Position numbers and translations under genes: made by a program. From contig NZ_OX216966.1 in the NCBI RefSeq assembly GCF_945605565.1, forward strand, positions 1,795,501 through 1,859,500: a stretch of 64,000 bases of DNA. The letters run 5' to 3'. This document shows positions 14,743 to 23,567 of this stretch, piece by piece. The notes under the pieces are model-generated. The model was not told the origin of the DNA. It did not search any database and saw only the letters and a list, made by a program, of their open reading frames with translations. This DNA comes from Paenibacillus dendritiformis. GTDB lineage: Bacteria; Bacillota; Bacilli; Paenibacillales; Paenibacillaceae. The stretch's first letter is position 1. Every line of letters begins with the position of its first letter.

Positions 14743-16185
14743 ATGGTTGTCGGCGAGATTGCAGTAGAAACGGAAGTTGTTGTCATTGGCGGCGGTCCGG
14801 GCGGGTATTCGGCTGCCATCCGCCTGGGCCAGTTGGGGAAATCGGTTGTTCTGGTGGAAAAAGAAGAGCTGGGCGGCGTCTGTCTTCATTCGGGCTGTAT
14901 TCCGTCCAAAGCGTTGATTCATGCGGCCGGCCTATATGACGATGCCAAGTCGGCCTCCAAGCTGGGGCTGCGGCTGGACCCGGGGGCGCTTGCCTTCGAT
15001 ATGTCCGTATGGCAGCTGTGGAAATCCGGCATCGTCGGCAAGCTGCGAAGCGGCGTGGCGCAGCTCTGCGCCGCCAACGGGGTTACGGTCGTCAAGGGGA
15101 GCGCCGTCTTCCTGTCCGCCGACCGCGTCGGGGTGGAGACGGAATCCGGCTTCGAGACCTACAAGTTCCGGCAGGCGATCATCGCGTCGGGATCGCGGCC
15201 GCATCTCCCGGCATTCGCAGCAGTTGGCGGTCCACGCATCCTCACTTCGGCGGAGGCGCTGGAGTCGGAGACTCTGCCGGAGCGTCTAGCCATTATCGGG
15301 AGCGGCTATATCGGCATCGAATTGGGCATGGCCTTCGCCAAGCTCGGATGCCGCGTGACGCTTATCGAGCGGGAGGAGCGCATCATCCCGCTTGTAGACG
15401 GCAGCCTCGCTGCGGAAGTGAAGCGGCGCGCCAGCAAGCTGGGGATGGTCATCAAGACGGGTACGGAAGTGCGTGCGGTGGCTGAGCATGACGACCATGT
15501 CGAGCTGCGCCTCGAATCGCAGCGTCATGGGGAGGAGAACGTCCTCTGCGACAAGGTGCTGGTGACGACCGGGCGTGTGCCGAACACGGAGGGGCTCGGC
15601 CTAAGCCAGGCGGGGGTGCAGGTGGATGAGCGGGGCTATGTTCCGGTCGATGCGGAGTGCCGGACGAATGTGCGCCACATCTTCGCCATTGGGGATATTA
15701 CGCCGGGGCCCGCTCTTGCCCACCGCGCCGCGAAGCAGGGCACGGTCGCCGCAGAGGTTATCGGCGGACTGTCTAGCGCCTTCGATTCGCCCTATGTGCC
15801 GTATGTCATTTTCTCCGATCCGCAGATTGCGGGCGTGGGGCTGACGCGGGCGGAAGCCGAGCGGCAGGGCATGAAGGTGAGGACCGGCCGCTTCCCGTTC
15901 CGGGCCAACGGATACGCGCTGGCGGCCGGGAAGACAGACGGCTTCGCGGAAGTGGTCGTTGAAGCGGATTCCCACCTGCTGCTGGGCATGCACGCGGCAG
16001 GCGCGGATGCCGGCAGCTTGATCGGCCAAGGCGCGCTCGCCCTCGAATTGGCGGCGAGAGCGGAAGACGTGGCCATGACGGTGCACCCGCACCCGACGCT
16101 CAGCGAAGGCTGGCTGGAGGCGGCAGCTGCCGCCTTGGGGCATGCCATACACATTGTGAACGAGAGGAGGCTGGAAGATGAGTAA
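14743..16185 (+). CDS. Dihydrolipoyl dehydrogenase (E3)
   Basis: A 480-residue FAD-dependent disulfide oxidoreductase that reoxidises the lipoyl arm of E2 with NAD. The FAD Rossmann motif is VVIGGGPGGYSAAI (13-26), the redox pair Cys47/Cys52 lies in GVCLHSGCIPSK, an NAD motif IIGSGYIGIELGMAF sits mid-chain and the catalytic His450/Glu455 are in HPHPTLSE. ATG follows the E2 stop directly. The last eight bases overlap paaA, so E3 and the phenylacetyl-CoA epoxygenase subunits are translationally coupled, physically joining the two modules. Confidence 0.93.
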   Translation: MVVGEIAVETEVVVIGGGPGGYSAAIRLGQLGKSVVLVEKEELGGVCLHSGCIPSKALIHAAGLYDDAKSASKLGLRLDPGALAFDMSVWQLWKSGIVGKLRSGVAQLCAANGVTVVKGSAVFLSADRVGVETESGFETYKFRQAIIASGSRPHLPAFAAVGGPRILTSAEALESETLPERLAIIGSGYIGIELGMAFAKLGCRVTLIEREERIIPLVDGSLAAEVKRRASKLGMVIKTGTEVRAVAEHDDHVELRLESQRHGEENVLCDKVLVTTGRVPNTEGLGLSQAGVQVDERGYVPVDAECRTNVRHIFAIGDITPGPALAHRAAKQGTVAAEVIGGLSSAFDSPYVPYVIFSDPQIAGVGLTRAEAERQGMKVRTGRFPFRANGYALAAGKTDGFAEVVVEADSHLLLGMHAAGADAGSLIGQGALALELAARAEDVAMTVHPHPTLSEGWLEAAAAALGHAIHIVNERRLEDE

Positions 16186-17161
16186 TCGGACGGACCCGGA
16201 TAGAGCGCTGGACGACGAGCGTCTGGCGCAATTCCTGAACCGGATTGACCGGGGCGACAAGATTGAAGCGGACGATTGGATGCCAGACGATTACCGCAAC
16301 CAGTTAATCAAGCTGATATCGATGCACGGCGTGAGTGAAATTATGGGGGCGCTGCCCGAGAAGGAATGGGTGCCGAAGGCGCCGACGCTGCGCCGGAAGC
16401 TGGCGATCATGGCCAAGGTGCAGGATGAGATGGGGCACGGACAGCTGCTGCTGCGCGTTGCCGAGGATCTGATGGCGCCGCTCGGCCAGACCCGTGAGGA
16501 TCTGCTGCGCAATCTGTTCTCGGGGAAGCTGAAGTTCCACAACGTCTTCCATATGGAGGCGCCCACATGGGCGGATGCCGGCGTCATCGCCTGGCTCGTC
16601 GACGGCGCGGCGATCATTACCCAGACGATGTCGCTGGAGACATCCTACGCGCCGTATGCCCGCGCGCTCCAACGGATCTGCGCGGAAGAGAAATTCCATG
16701 CCCAGCATGGGGAGAGCATCGTGCTGGAGCTGGCCGAAGGGACGCCGGCGCAGCGCCGGATGCTGCAGGAGGCCGTGAACCGCTGGTGGCCTTCCTTGCT
16801 GATGTTCTTCGGTCCGCCGGAAGGCGGCACCGTGTCCAGCAATCAGCAGTTGAACATGCGCTACAAGATTCGCACGCAGACGAACGAGGAGCTGCGGCAG
16901 GCCTTTTTTCATAAATATGTGAACCGGATTTTTCATCTTGGCTTGACGCTTCCGGACGACACGATCCGTTATGACGAAGCGGAGGGCGTCTGGCATTACC
17001 GGCAGCCCGACTGGGACCGCTTCGTGCAGATTGTGCGCGGGAACGGGCCTTGCTCAGCACAGCGGCTCCGGCTGCGGAAGACATCCTACGAAGAGGCGAA
17101 ATGGGTGCGCGACGCGATGCTGGCGCCCCGCATATCCTATGCGGCAGGAGGAGCGATATGA
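16178..17161 (+). CDS. paaA: Phenylacetyl-CoA 1,2-epoxidase subunit A (catalytic)
   Basis: A 327-residue catalytic subunit of the multicomponent phenylacetyl-CoA monooxygenase, which epoxidises the aromatic ring with O2. It has the ferritin-like four-helix fold with carboxylate-bridged di-iron ligands. DEMGHGQ (83-89) and EEKFHAQHGE (170-179) are the typical acidic/His motifs. The start ATG 16178 lies inside the E3 gene end. paaB follows with an ATGA overlap and paaC and paaD come next, so A, B, C and D are in the classic order. The electron-transfer subunit PaaE is not encoded in this window. Confidence 0.95.
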   Translation: MSNRTDPDRALDDERLAQFLNRIDRGDKIEADDWMPDDYRNQLIKLISMHGVSEIMGALPEKEWVPKAPTLRRKLAIMAKVQDEMGHGQLLLRVAEDLMAPLGQTREDLLRNLFSGKLKFHNVFHMEAPTWADAGVIAWLVDGAAIITQTMSLETSYAPYARALQRICAEEKFHAQHGESIVLELAEGTPAQRRMLQEAVNRWWPSLLMFFGPPEGGTVSSNQQLNMRYKIRTQTNEELRQAFFHKYVNRIFHLGLTLPDDTIRYDEAEGVWHYRQPDWDRFVQIVRGNGPCSAQRLRLRKTSYEEAKWVRDAMLAPRISYAAGGAI

Positions 17162-17499
17162 GCAGCGAACGGAATGAGCAGTTTGCCGTCTACGAGGTGT
17201 TCAGCCAGAAGAGCCCGTCTGCCGGCTTCGTGCACCAGTTCAGCTTGCTGGCGCCCAACCCGGAAGCTGCGCTCCTGATGGCGCGGGAGAACTTCATGCG
17301 TCGCGAGCCCTGCATCAATATCTGGGTCGTGAACCGCGACGATATCCATGGATTGCCGCCGGAGGAACGGGCGAGCCTCGAACGGCTGGACAACAAAAGC
17401 TACCGCGAGACGAAGGGTTACGGCGATGTGCAATCGAGGTGGCGCCGCCACAAGGAAGCGTACGAGAGCAAGGCGGATATCGTACAGAAGGAGGGCTGA
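17158..17499 (+). CDS. paaB: Phenylacetyl-CoA 1,2-epoxidase subunit B
   Basis: A 113-residue small subunit of the PaaABC(D)E complex. The characteristic opening FAVYEVFSQKSPSAGFVHQF and the later NIWVVNRDDIHGL identify the PaaB family. ATG 17158 overlaps the paaA stop (ATGA); upstream in-frame starts are inside paaA and unnecessary. PaaB is non-catalytic and bridges PaaAC heterodimers in known complexes. The stop is followed after one base by paaC. Confidence 0.93.
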   Translation: MSSERNEQFAVYEVFSQKSPSAGFVHQFSLLAPNPEAALLMARENFMRREPCINIWVVNRDDIHGLPPEERASLERLDNKSYRETKGYGDVQSRWRRHKEAYESKADIVQKEG

Positions 17500-17500
17500 C

Positions 17501-18334
17501 ATGGCAGAGCTTATTGGCGCAGAGACGGCGGAAGAGGCCAAGCGCAGCCCGGAGTATGCGCGGGCCTTGAAGGAATTGCTGCTGCAGGTTGCAGACGATG
17601 ACTATATTTTGGCTTACCGGGGATCGGAATGGCTGGGGCTGGCCCCTCACATCGAGGAAGATGTCGCCTTCTCGTCGATGGCGCAGGACATGATGGGGCA
17701 TGCGGCGATGCTTTACGGGATGCTGGAGGAGCTGGGGGCCGGCAAGGCGGATGATCTGGCGCATTTGCGCAGTCCGGAGGCGTTCCGCAATGCCATTCTG
17801 GTCGAGCGTCCGAACGGACCCGGCGAGTATGCGGATGAGCCGCATTATGACTGGTCCTATGCGATTGCCCGCTGCTGCCTGTATGGCCTGTTCAAGGACA
17901 TCCGGCTGGAAGCGTTGCGCCGGTCTTCGTATGTGCCGCTGGCGCAGACAGCAAGCAAAATGCAGCGCGAGCATCACTATCATATACGGTATTGGCGCTC
18001 ATGGTTCACGCGGCTGGCAGACAGCACGGACGAAGCGCGCTTGCGCTTGAACGCGGCCGTGGCTCAGGTGTGGAGCGATGTCGGCAGCCTGTTCCCGCTT
18101 GGCAGCGAGGAGGAGGCGATCGTCCGCTTCGGGCTGAGCATAGGCGGGGACGAATTGGCCTGGCGCTGGAAGACGGCGGCGCAGAGCTTGTTCGAAGCAA
18201 GCGGGCTCGCATGGCCGGGGGACTGGGCCATTCCGGTCAGGAATGGGCGCGATGGGCAGCATACCGACGATCTGGCGCAAGCCGTCGCCACCTTGTCGGA
18301 GGTGTACCGGATTGACCCGGCGGCTGGCTGGTAA
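17501..18334 (+). CDS. paaC: Phenylacetyl-CoA 1,2-epoxidase subunit C
   Basis: A 277-residue structural partner of PaaA. ATG 17501 follows AAGGAGGG at the end of paaB; the frame is open further upstream inside paaB but without a start signal. Family marks are LLLQVADDDYILAYRGSEWL (about 26-45), EDVAFSSMAQDMMGHA (about 54-69) and a REHHYHIRYW stretch. PaaC has the same helical fold as PaaA but lacks the iron centre and helps form the substrate-binding face. Gene spacing of one base from paaB and 15 bases to paaD supports one transcript. Confidence 0.93.
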   Translation: MAELIGAETAEEAKRSPEYARALKELLLQVADDDYILAYRGSEWLGLAPHIEEDVAFSSMAQDMMGHAAMLYGMLEELGAGKADDLAHLRSPEAFRNAILVERPNGPGEYADEPHYDWSYAIARCCLYGLFKDIRLEALRRSSYVPLAQTASKMQREHHYHIRYWRSWFTRLADSTDEARLRLNAAVAQVWSDVGSLFPLGSEEEAIVRFGLSIGGDELAWRWKTAAQSLFEASGLAWPGDWAIPVRNGRDGQHTDDLAQAVATLSEVYRIDPAAGW

Positions 18335-18349
18335 AGGGGGAGGTTCATC

Positions 18350-18850
18350 ATGACGCAGCATACCCGGCAAGTGCTGAGGGGGCTGGAGGAGCGAATCTGG
18401 ACATTGCTGCGGGAGGTCAAAGATCCGGAAATTCCCGTCATCAGCATGATCGAGATGGGCATGATTCACAGGGTGGTTATCGGCGAGGGCGCCGTGGACG
18501 TTGAGGTGCTGCCGACCTTCATTGGCTGTCCCGCTCTGGACATGATGAAGAGCGAAATTCAGGAGAAGCTGCTCTCCATCGAGGGAGTGCGCGAGGTGAG
18601 CGTCCGCTTCCTGCGGGAGCCGGCCTGGACCTCGGATCGGATTAGCGACGATGGCAGGGAGAAGCTGCGTTCGTTCGGCATCGTTGCCCCGCCGCGCGGC
18701 TGCCCGCCGGGCGAGGATTGGGAGGTGCGGTGCCCCTACTGCGATTCGCCGCATACCCGCATGGACAATATGTTCGGTCCGGCAGCTTGCCGCAGCATTT
18801 TGTATTGCAAGCACTGCAAAAATCCGTTCGAAGCCTTGAAAGCGTTGTGA
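18350..18850 (+). CDS. paaD: PaaD, Fe-S assembly-type accessory protein of the epoxidase
   Basis: A 166-residue protein with an N-terminal MIP18/DUF59 domain (DPEIPVISMIEMGMI at 25-39, Cys60 in FIGCPALD). The C-terminal zinc-ribbon-like part has CPYC (128-131), Cys147 and CKHC (153-156). PaaD is needed for active epoxidase in known systems and is thought to act in metal-centre maturation. The position after paaC is standard. About 120 bases without a gene follow, holding a short CGCGCA/TGCGCG hairpin. The aldehyde dehydrogenase gene comes next, and its own promoter cannot be excluded. Confidence 0.92.
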   Translation: MTQHTRQVLRGLEERIWTLLREVKDPEIPVISMIEMGMIHRVVIGEGAVDVEVLPTFIGCPALDMMKSEIQEKLLSIEGVREVSVRFLREPAWTSDRISDDGREKLRSFGIVAPPRGCPPGEDWEVRCPYCDSPHTRMDNMFGPAACRSILYCKHCKNPFEALKAL

Positions 18851-18971
18851 GGAAATAGGAGCAATCATAGGCAAGTGAGAAGCAAGGCCACGCAAGGAAA
18901 ATATCGCGCACGATTGCGCGGCCTCTGAAGCGGAGCAAGCTGCAGAGGAAGAGGGAGGGTATCCAGTTACG

Positions 18972-20432
18972 ATGGAAAAAAGCATGCAGACTGTCGAAGT
19001 GAAGTCGATGTTCGTTAACGGAGAATGGATGCAGGCGCAGGGCGGCGGCACGCTCCGCGTCGTCAATCCGGCAACTGGAGAGGAAGTCGGGACGGTAAGC
19101 TATGGCGACGGCAAGGATGCGAGAGCCGCCATCGAGGCGGCCCATCAAGCTTTCCCGGGCTGGTCCCGCCTGACTGCCCGCGAGCGTTCGAAATATTTAT
19201 ATCAATTGTACGAACTGGTGCGCAGCCACCGCGATGAGCTGGCAGGCATCATCTCGGCCGAGATGGGCAAGCCGCTCCGGGAGGCCAAGGGCGAAGTGCT
19301 GGGGGCAGCCGACAACTTCATGTGGTATGCAGAGGAAGCGAAGCGGGTGTACGGCGAGACGGTTCCGTCCTCCGTGCCGAACAAGCGGATTATGGTCAGC
19401 CGCCAGCCGGTCGGCGTCGTCGGAGCGATTACGCCGTGGAACTTCCCGGTCAATATGGTCGCACGGAAGATTGCGCCCGCGCTGGCCGCAGGGTGCACCG
19501 TCGTCTTGAAGCCGGCGGAGAGCACGCCGCTGAGCGCGATTCGGCTGTTCGAGCTGATTGCGCAAGCCGGGTTCCCGGCCGGGGTCGCCAATCTGGTCAT
19601 CGGCCAGCCGGAGGCGGTCGGCCAGGAATTGCTCGACAATCCGAAGGTGCGCAAAATCGCCTTCACCGGCTCGACGCGCGTCGGCAAGCTGTTGATGGAA
19701 GGAGCGGCAAAGCATGTCAAGCGGGTCAGCCTGGAATTAGGCGGGCATGCGCCATTTATCGTGTTCGAGGATGCGGATCTGGACGCGGCGGTCGCGGGGC
19801 TGTTCGAGAGCAAATTCCGCAATTCGGGGCAGATGTGCATCTGCACGAATCGCCTGTACGTGCATGAATCTGTGGCGGAGGCCTTCAGCGCCAAGCTGGT
19901 GGAACGGCTGAGCAAGGCGAAGGTCGGCGACGGCCGTAGCAAGGAAACGGAAATCGGCCCGCTCGTCAATCAACGGGCGCTCGATAAAGTATTGCGCCAT
20001 ATCCAGGATGCCCGGGATAAAGGCGGGCAGGTCGTGTTCGGCGGCAAGCGCTTGACGGAGGGCGAGTACGGCAAAGGCTTCTATTGCGAGCCGACCTTGA
20101 TTACGGACGTCACCAAGGAGATGGAGATCGCCTGCGAGGAAACGTTCGGACCGGTGGTGCCGATGATGACGTTCACGGACGAAGCCGCGGTCATCAAGAT
20201 GGCGAACGATACGCCATACGGTTTGGCCGCTTATGCATATACGCGTGATAACAGCCGCTGCTTCCGCCTGGCGGAGGCGCTGGAGTATGGCATCGTGGGC
20301 ATTAACGACGGTTCGCCGACGCAGACGCAGGCGCCGTTCGGCGGCTGGAAGGAGAGCGGGCTCGGCCTGGAGGGCGGACGGTACGGGATGGACGCCTTTT
20401 TGGAGACGAAGTTCGTCTCGTTCGGGATGTAA
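18972..20432 (+). CDS. NAD(P)-dependent aldehyde dehydrogenase, SSADH-like
   Basis: A 486-residue ALDH with FTGST (231-235), general base Glu255 in LELGG and catalytic Cys289 in GQMCICTNR, all intact. The closest recognisable subgroup is succinate-semialdehyde dehydrogenase. In the phenylacetate pathway the aldehyde left after oxepin-CoA ring opening must be oxidised, normally by the dehydrogenase half of PaaZ. No PaaZ fusion is present, so this enzyme is the likely stand-in. GGGAGGG lies 12 bases before ATG 18972, rather far. A separate semialdehyde role remains possible. Confidence 0.85.
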   Translation: MEKSMQTVEVKSMFVNGEWMQAQGGGTLRVVNPATGEEVGTVSYGDGKDARAAIEAAHQAFPGWSRLTARERSKYLYQLYELVRSHRDELAGIISAEMGKPLREAKGEVLGAADNFMWYAEEAKRVYGETVPSSVPNKRIMVSRQPVGVVGAITPWNFPVNMVARKIAPALAAGCTVVLKPAESTPLSAIRLFELIAQAGFPAGVANLVIGQPEAVGQELLDNPKVRKIAFTGSTRVGKLLMEGAAKHVKRVSLELGGHAPFIVFEDADLDAAVAGLFESKFRNSGQMCICTNRLYVHESVAEAFSAKLVERLSKAKVGDGRSKETEIGPLVNQRALDKVLRHIQDARDKGGQVVFGGKRLTEGEYGKGFYCEPTLITDVTKEMEIACEETFGPVVPMMTFTDEAAVIKMANDTPYGLAAYAYTRDNSRCFRLAEALEYGIVGINDGSPTQTQAPFGGWKESGLGLEGGRYGMDAFLETKFVSFGM

Positions 20433-20497
20433 GGAGATTGATGGATTTATTGATGGATTTGATGAATTGATTTCGATAGATAAGGGAGGACAAATTT

Positions 20498-20800
20498 ATG
20501 GTCAAATTAATTGCTATTTATCGCAAGCCCGAGGATGTCGAAGCGTTTAACGAGCATTATTTCCAGACTCATGCCCCGCTGGCGGCGAAGATGCCCGGCC
20601 TCGTGAAGATGGAGGTGGGAACGATTTATGGAACGCCTATGGGCGAGAGCGATCTGCACCTGATTTGCGAGATGTATTTCGAATCGAAGGAGGCCTTGAA
20701 GGCAGCCTTGTCGTCCCCGGAGGGCAAGGCGTCGGGCAAGGATCTGATGGGATTCGCCGGCAAAGTGGTGTCGATGCATATGGCGGAGGTTCACGAGTGA
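20498..20800 (+). CDS. EthD-family protein
   Basis: A 100-residue protein with the EthD ferredoxin-like dimeric alpha/beta-barrel pattern. It opens VKLIAIYRKPEDVEAFNEHY, followed by THAPLAAKMPGL and a C-terminal strand-rich part. AAGGGAGG precedes ATG 20498. Small EthD proteins often sit in aromatic or steroid degradation clusters; their exact role is mostly unknown, though some act as lyases, isomerases or accessory proteins to oxygenases. Its last four bases overlap the PaaI gene (GTGA). The 65 bases before it contain an imperfect repetition of GATGGATT. Confidence 0.75.
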   Translation: MVKLIAIYRKPEDVEAFNEHYFQTHAPLAAKMPGLVKMEVGTIYGTPMGESDLHLICEMYFESKEALKAALSSPEGKASGKDLMGFAGKVVSMHMAEVHE

Positions 20801-21258
20801 GCCAGCCGACGCATCGCAACCGGTTCAACGATCTCCTCGGAATCGAGGTCGTTCAGCTTCAGCGCGACGGCTGCGTCATGCAATTGCATATCCGCCCCGA
20901 TCTCCATAATAGTCTCGAAGGCGTCGTGCATGGCGGCGTGACGAATACGCTGGCCGACGTCGCCATGGGCCATGCGGCTGTGCCCCCGGTTGATGGGGTG
21001 CAGCAGTGCGTGACCGTGGAGAGCAAAATCAATTATTTGTCCCCGGCCATCGGCGAACTGCTCGTGGTGGAGGCCCGAGTGCTGAAGCGAGGGCGCAATC
21101 TGATCGTGACGGACGCGCACATCACCTGCGACGGGAAGCTTGTCGCCGTCGCTTCGGGAACCTACGCGCGGGTCAACCCGGAGCGGTGGGGACGGGGGGC
21201 GGAGATGCCGGCCCCGAAGGAGATGCCGGCCGCGGAAATGAAGGAAGAGCGGCCATAA
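20797..21258 (+). CDS. paaI: PaaI-type hotdog thioesterase
   Basis: 153 residues from GTG 20797, which overlaps the previous stop and has GGAGG eight bases upstream; the frame is open further upstream but lies in the EthD gene. The hotdog core contains HNSLEGVVHGGVTNTLADVA, with the HGG motif of PaaI thioesterases, and SKINYLSPA. PaaI hydrolyses ring-hydroxylated or dead-end CoA esters and so frees CoA when the pathway stalls. The last 20 residues are Pro/Glu-rich and probably disordered. A second, separate PaaI-like gene lies at 42230. Confidence 0.85.
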   Translation: MSQPTHRNRFNDLLGIEVVQLQRDGCVMQLHIRPDLHNSLEGVVHGGVTNTLADVAMGHAAVPPVDGVQQCVTVESKINYLSPAIGELLVVEARVLKRGRNLIVTDAHITCDGKLVAVASGTYARVNPERWGRGAEMPAPKEMPAAEMKEERP

Positions 21259-21324
21259 GGCGAAGGGGCAGAGGAGTAACCCGTCCGCAAGGAGCTGCGT
21301 AAAGAGAGGGGGCTGAACGAATCG

Positions 21325-22200
21325 ATGGAACAGCAGGAGCTGAGGCAGAGGCAGGTGCCAGTGCAGGATCAGGTGCAGGAGCCAGTGCAGGATCAGGGGC
21401 AGGTGCCGGTGCAGGAGGCGGGACAGTCAGTGATGCTGGAGCATCACGGTCAAGTCGCCATCATTACGCTGGATCGGCCTGGCGAATTGAATGCCTTCAA
21501 TTATGAGGCCTTGGTGCGGCTCGGCGGGATCGTCGAGGAGATCCGGCAGAATCCGCAGCGGATTCGGGCCGTCATCGTGACGGGAAGGGGCCGCGCCTTC
21601 AGCGCGGGCGCCGATCTGAAGGAGCGGCGCACGCTGAATGAGCAGCAGGTGCGCCGCAATGTGCGCGCGATCCGCGAGGTGTTCACCGCCGTGGAGGAGC
21701 TTCCGCAGCCGACGATCGCGGCGGTGAACGGATATGCGTTCGGCGGCGGCTTCGAATTGACGCTCGCCTGCGATTTCCGCTTTGCGGTCCGGGATGCCCG
21801 CATGGGCCTCACCGAGGTGAGCCTGGGCATCATTCCCGGGGCGGGCGGAACGCAGCGGCTGCCGCGGCTCATCGGACCGGCGCGGGCGAAGGAGCTCATC
21901 CTGACCGCGCGGAAGATTACCGCCGAAGAGGCGCTGCAATACGGGCTGCTGAGCGGAATGGCCGATGACGCGGAGCAGCTCCGCCGGATGGCGCTAGAAT
22001 TGGCGAATGAGATTGCCGCCAATGCGCCGCTCGCGGTCTATCAGGCCAAATATGCGATCAACCGGGGCAGCAGCGTCGATCTGCACTCCGGCCTGGAGGT
22101 TGAGGCACAAGCTTACGAGATGATTATCCCGACGAAGGATCGGGCAGAGGCATTGGCAGCCTTTGCGGACAAACGAAAGCCTGTCTTCCGTGGGGAGTAG
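21325..22200 (+). CDS. Enoyl-CoA hydratase/isomerase family protein with repetitive N-terminus
   Basis: 291 residues. Residues from about 37 on form a crotonase fold with AGADLKER, GYAFGGGFELTLACDFR (oxyanion hole) and LGIIPGAGGTQRLPR, including both hydratase-type Glu positions. The first 36 residues are low-complexity, built from repeats of VPVQD/VQDQ. A start at GTG 21430 or ATG 21433, with AGGAGG at 21413-21418, would give a normal-length enzyme, so the repeat may be untranslated. It is one of three crotonase paralogues in the cluster. It could serve ring-opening or beta-oxidation; the exact step cannot be assigned. Confidence 0.8.
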   Translation: MEQQELRQRQVPVQDQVQEPVQDQGQVPVQEAGQSVMLEHHGQVAIITLDRPGELNAFNYEALVRLGGIVEEIRQNPQRIRAVIVTGRGRAFSAGADLKERRTLNEQQVRRNVRAIREVFTAVEELPQPTIAAVNGYAFGGGFELTLACDFRFAVRDARMGLTEVSLGIIPGAGGTQRLPRLIGPARAKELILTARKITAEEALQYGLLSGMADDAEQLRRMALELANEIAANAPLAVYQAKYAINRGSSVDLHSGLEVEAQAYEMIIPTKDRAEALAAFADKRKPVFRGE

Positions 22201-22211
22201 GAGGGTAGCGC

Positions 22212-23567
22212 GTGATATTCAATGTCGAAATGGAAACGATGCCGCGCGAGCGGATCCGGGCGCTCCAGTTGGAGAGACTCCGGCACACCGTCAAGCGGGC
22301 ATATGACCGGGTGCCTTTTCATCGGGCCGCGCTGGATCGGGCCGGCCTGGCGCCAGAGGACATTCGCAGTCTGGAGGACCTCCGCCGTCTGCCGTTCATG
22401 CAGAAATCCGATCTGCGCGATCATTATCCATTCGGATTGTTCGCCGCCGAGATGAGCGACATCGTGCGCATCCATGGTTCATCCGGCACGAGGGGCAAGC
22501 CGATTGTTGTCGGTTACACGAAGCGGGACATTGAAGCCTGGGCGGACATTGTCGCGCGCGCCATCTGCTGCGCGGGCGGCCGGCCCGGGGATATTTTTCA
22601 CAATGCGTATGGTTATGGCTTGTTCACGGGCGGACTGGGCCTGCATTACGGCATCGAGCGTCTGGGCGCGGTCGCCGTGCCCGTGTCGGGAGGGAATACG
22701 CCCCGGCAGATTACGCTCATTCAGGATTTCAAGCCGCGCGGCCTGTCGGGCACGCCGTCCTATATTTTGAATCTGGTGGAGGAAATGCGCAAGCAGGGCA
22801 TCGACACCCGGGAGACGAGCGTCGAGTACGGCATTTTCGGTGCGGAGCCGTGGTCGGAGGAGATGCGCCGCCATCTGGAGGAGGCGCTTGGCATCAAGGC
22901 GATCGACATTTATGGCTTGAGCGAGGTGCTCGGACCCGGCGTCGCGATTGAATGCCAGGAAGCACAGGATGGTCTGCATATTGCCGAGGATCATTTTTTG
23001 GCTGAGGTGGTCGATCGCGAGACGGGCGAACCGCTGCCGTACGGGCAGGAAGGCGAGCTGGTGTTCACCTCGCTGACCAAGGAAGCGTTCCCTGTCATCC
23101 GGTACCGGACGGGCGATATTGCGTCGCTTCATCCCGGCACATGCCAGTGCGGCCGCACGACGATGCGGATGTCGCGGATTAAGGGAAGAGTGGACGACAT
23201 GCTGATTATCCGCGGCGTCAACGTCTACCCGACCGAGCTGGAGGCCGTGCTGCTCAATTTCTCCCAGCTTGCTCCCCATTATCAAGTCGTCATCGAGCGG
23301 GACAATGCCCTCGACCGCTTCGAGGTTCATTGCGAGATGACGCCGGAATTCAGGAACCGGGTAGGCGGAGTGCAGGAGAGCCGGGAAGTGGCCGAACTGG
23401 TGAAGGAGATCGGCAAGGCGATCAAATGCTCGCTCGGCGTCTCGGTCCTGCTGCATGTGAACGAGCCGAATTCGCTCGCGCGCAGCGAAGGCAAAGCCGT
23501 CCGCATCGTCGATAACCGCAAGCGGGCGGCAGCCGTGCAAGAAAACGAAGGAGTGGAGGCGGGATGA
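22212..23567 (+). CDS. paaK: Phenylacetate-CoA ligase
   Basis: A 451-residue AMP-forming ligase that activates phenylacetate to phenylacetyl-CoA with ATP. Motifs are SSGTRGKP (P loop), IDIYGLSEVLGPG, YRTGDI and a C-terminal region with SEGKAVRIVD carrying the catalytic Lys. Length fits the family of about 430-450. GTG 22212 follows AGGAGGG. It overlaps the next hydratase gene by four bases. With the upstream 2-oxoacid dehydrogenase, the cluster would have two entries to phenylacetyl-CoA: free phenylacetate through this ligase and, by inference, phenylpyruvate through the dehydrogenase. Confidence 0.95.
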   Translation: MIFNVEMETMPRERIRALQLERLRHTVKRAYDRVPFHRAALDRAGLAPEDIRSLEDLRRLPFMQKSDLRDHYPFGLFAAEMSDIVRIHGSSGTRGKPIVVGYTKRDIEAWADIVARAICCAGGRPGDIFHNAYGYGLFTGGLGLHYGIERLGAVAVPVSGGNTPRQITLIQDFKPRGLSGTPSYILNLVEEMRKQGIDTRETSVEYGIFGAEPWSEEMRRHLEEALGIKAIDIYGLSEVLGPGVAIECQEAQDGLHIAEDHFLAEVVDRETGEPLPYGQEGELVFTSLTKEAFPVIRYRTGDIASLHPGTCQCGRTTMRMSRIKGRVDDMLIIRGVNVYPTELEAVLLNFSQLAPHYQVVIERDNALDRFEVHCEMTPEFRNRVGGVQESREVAELVKEIGKAIKCSLGVSVLLHVNEPNSLARSEGKAVRIVDNRKRAAAVQENEGVEAG

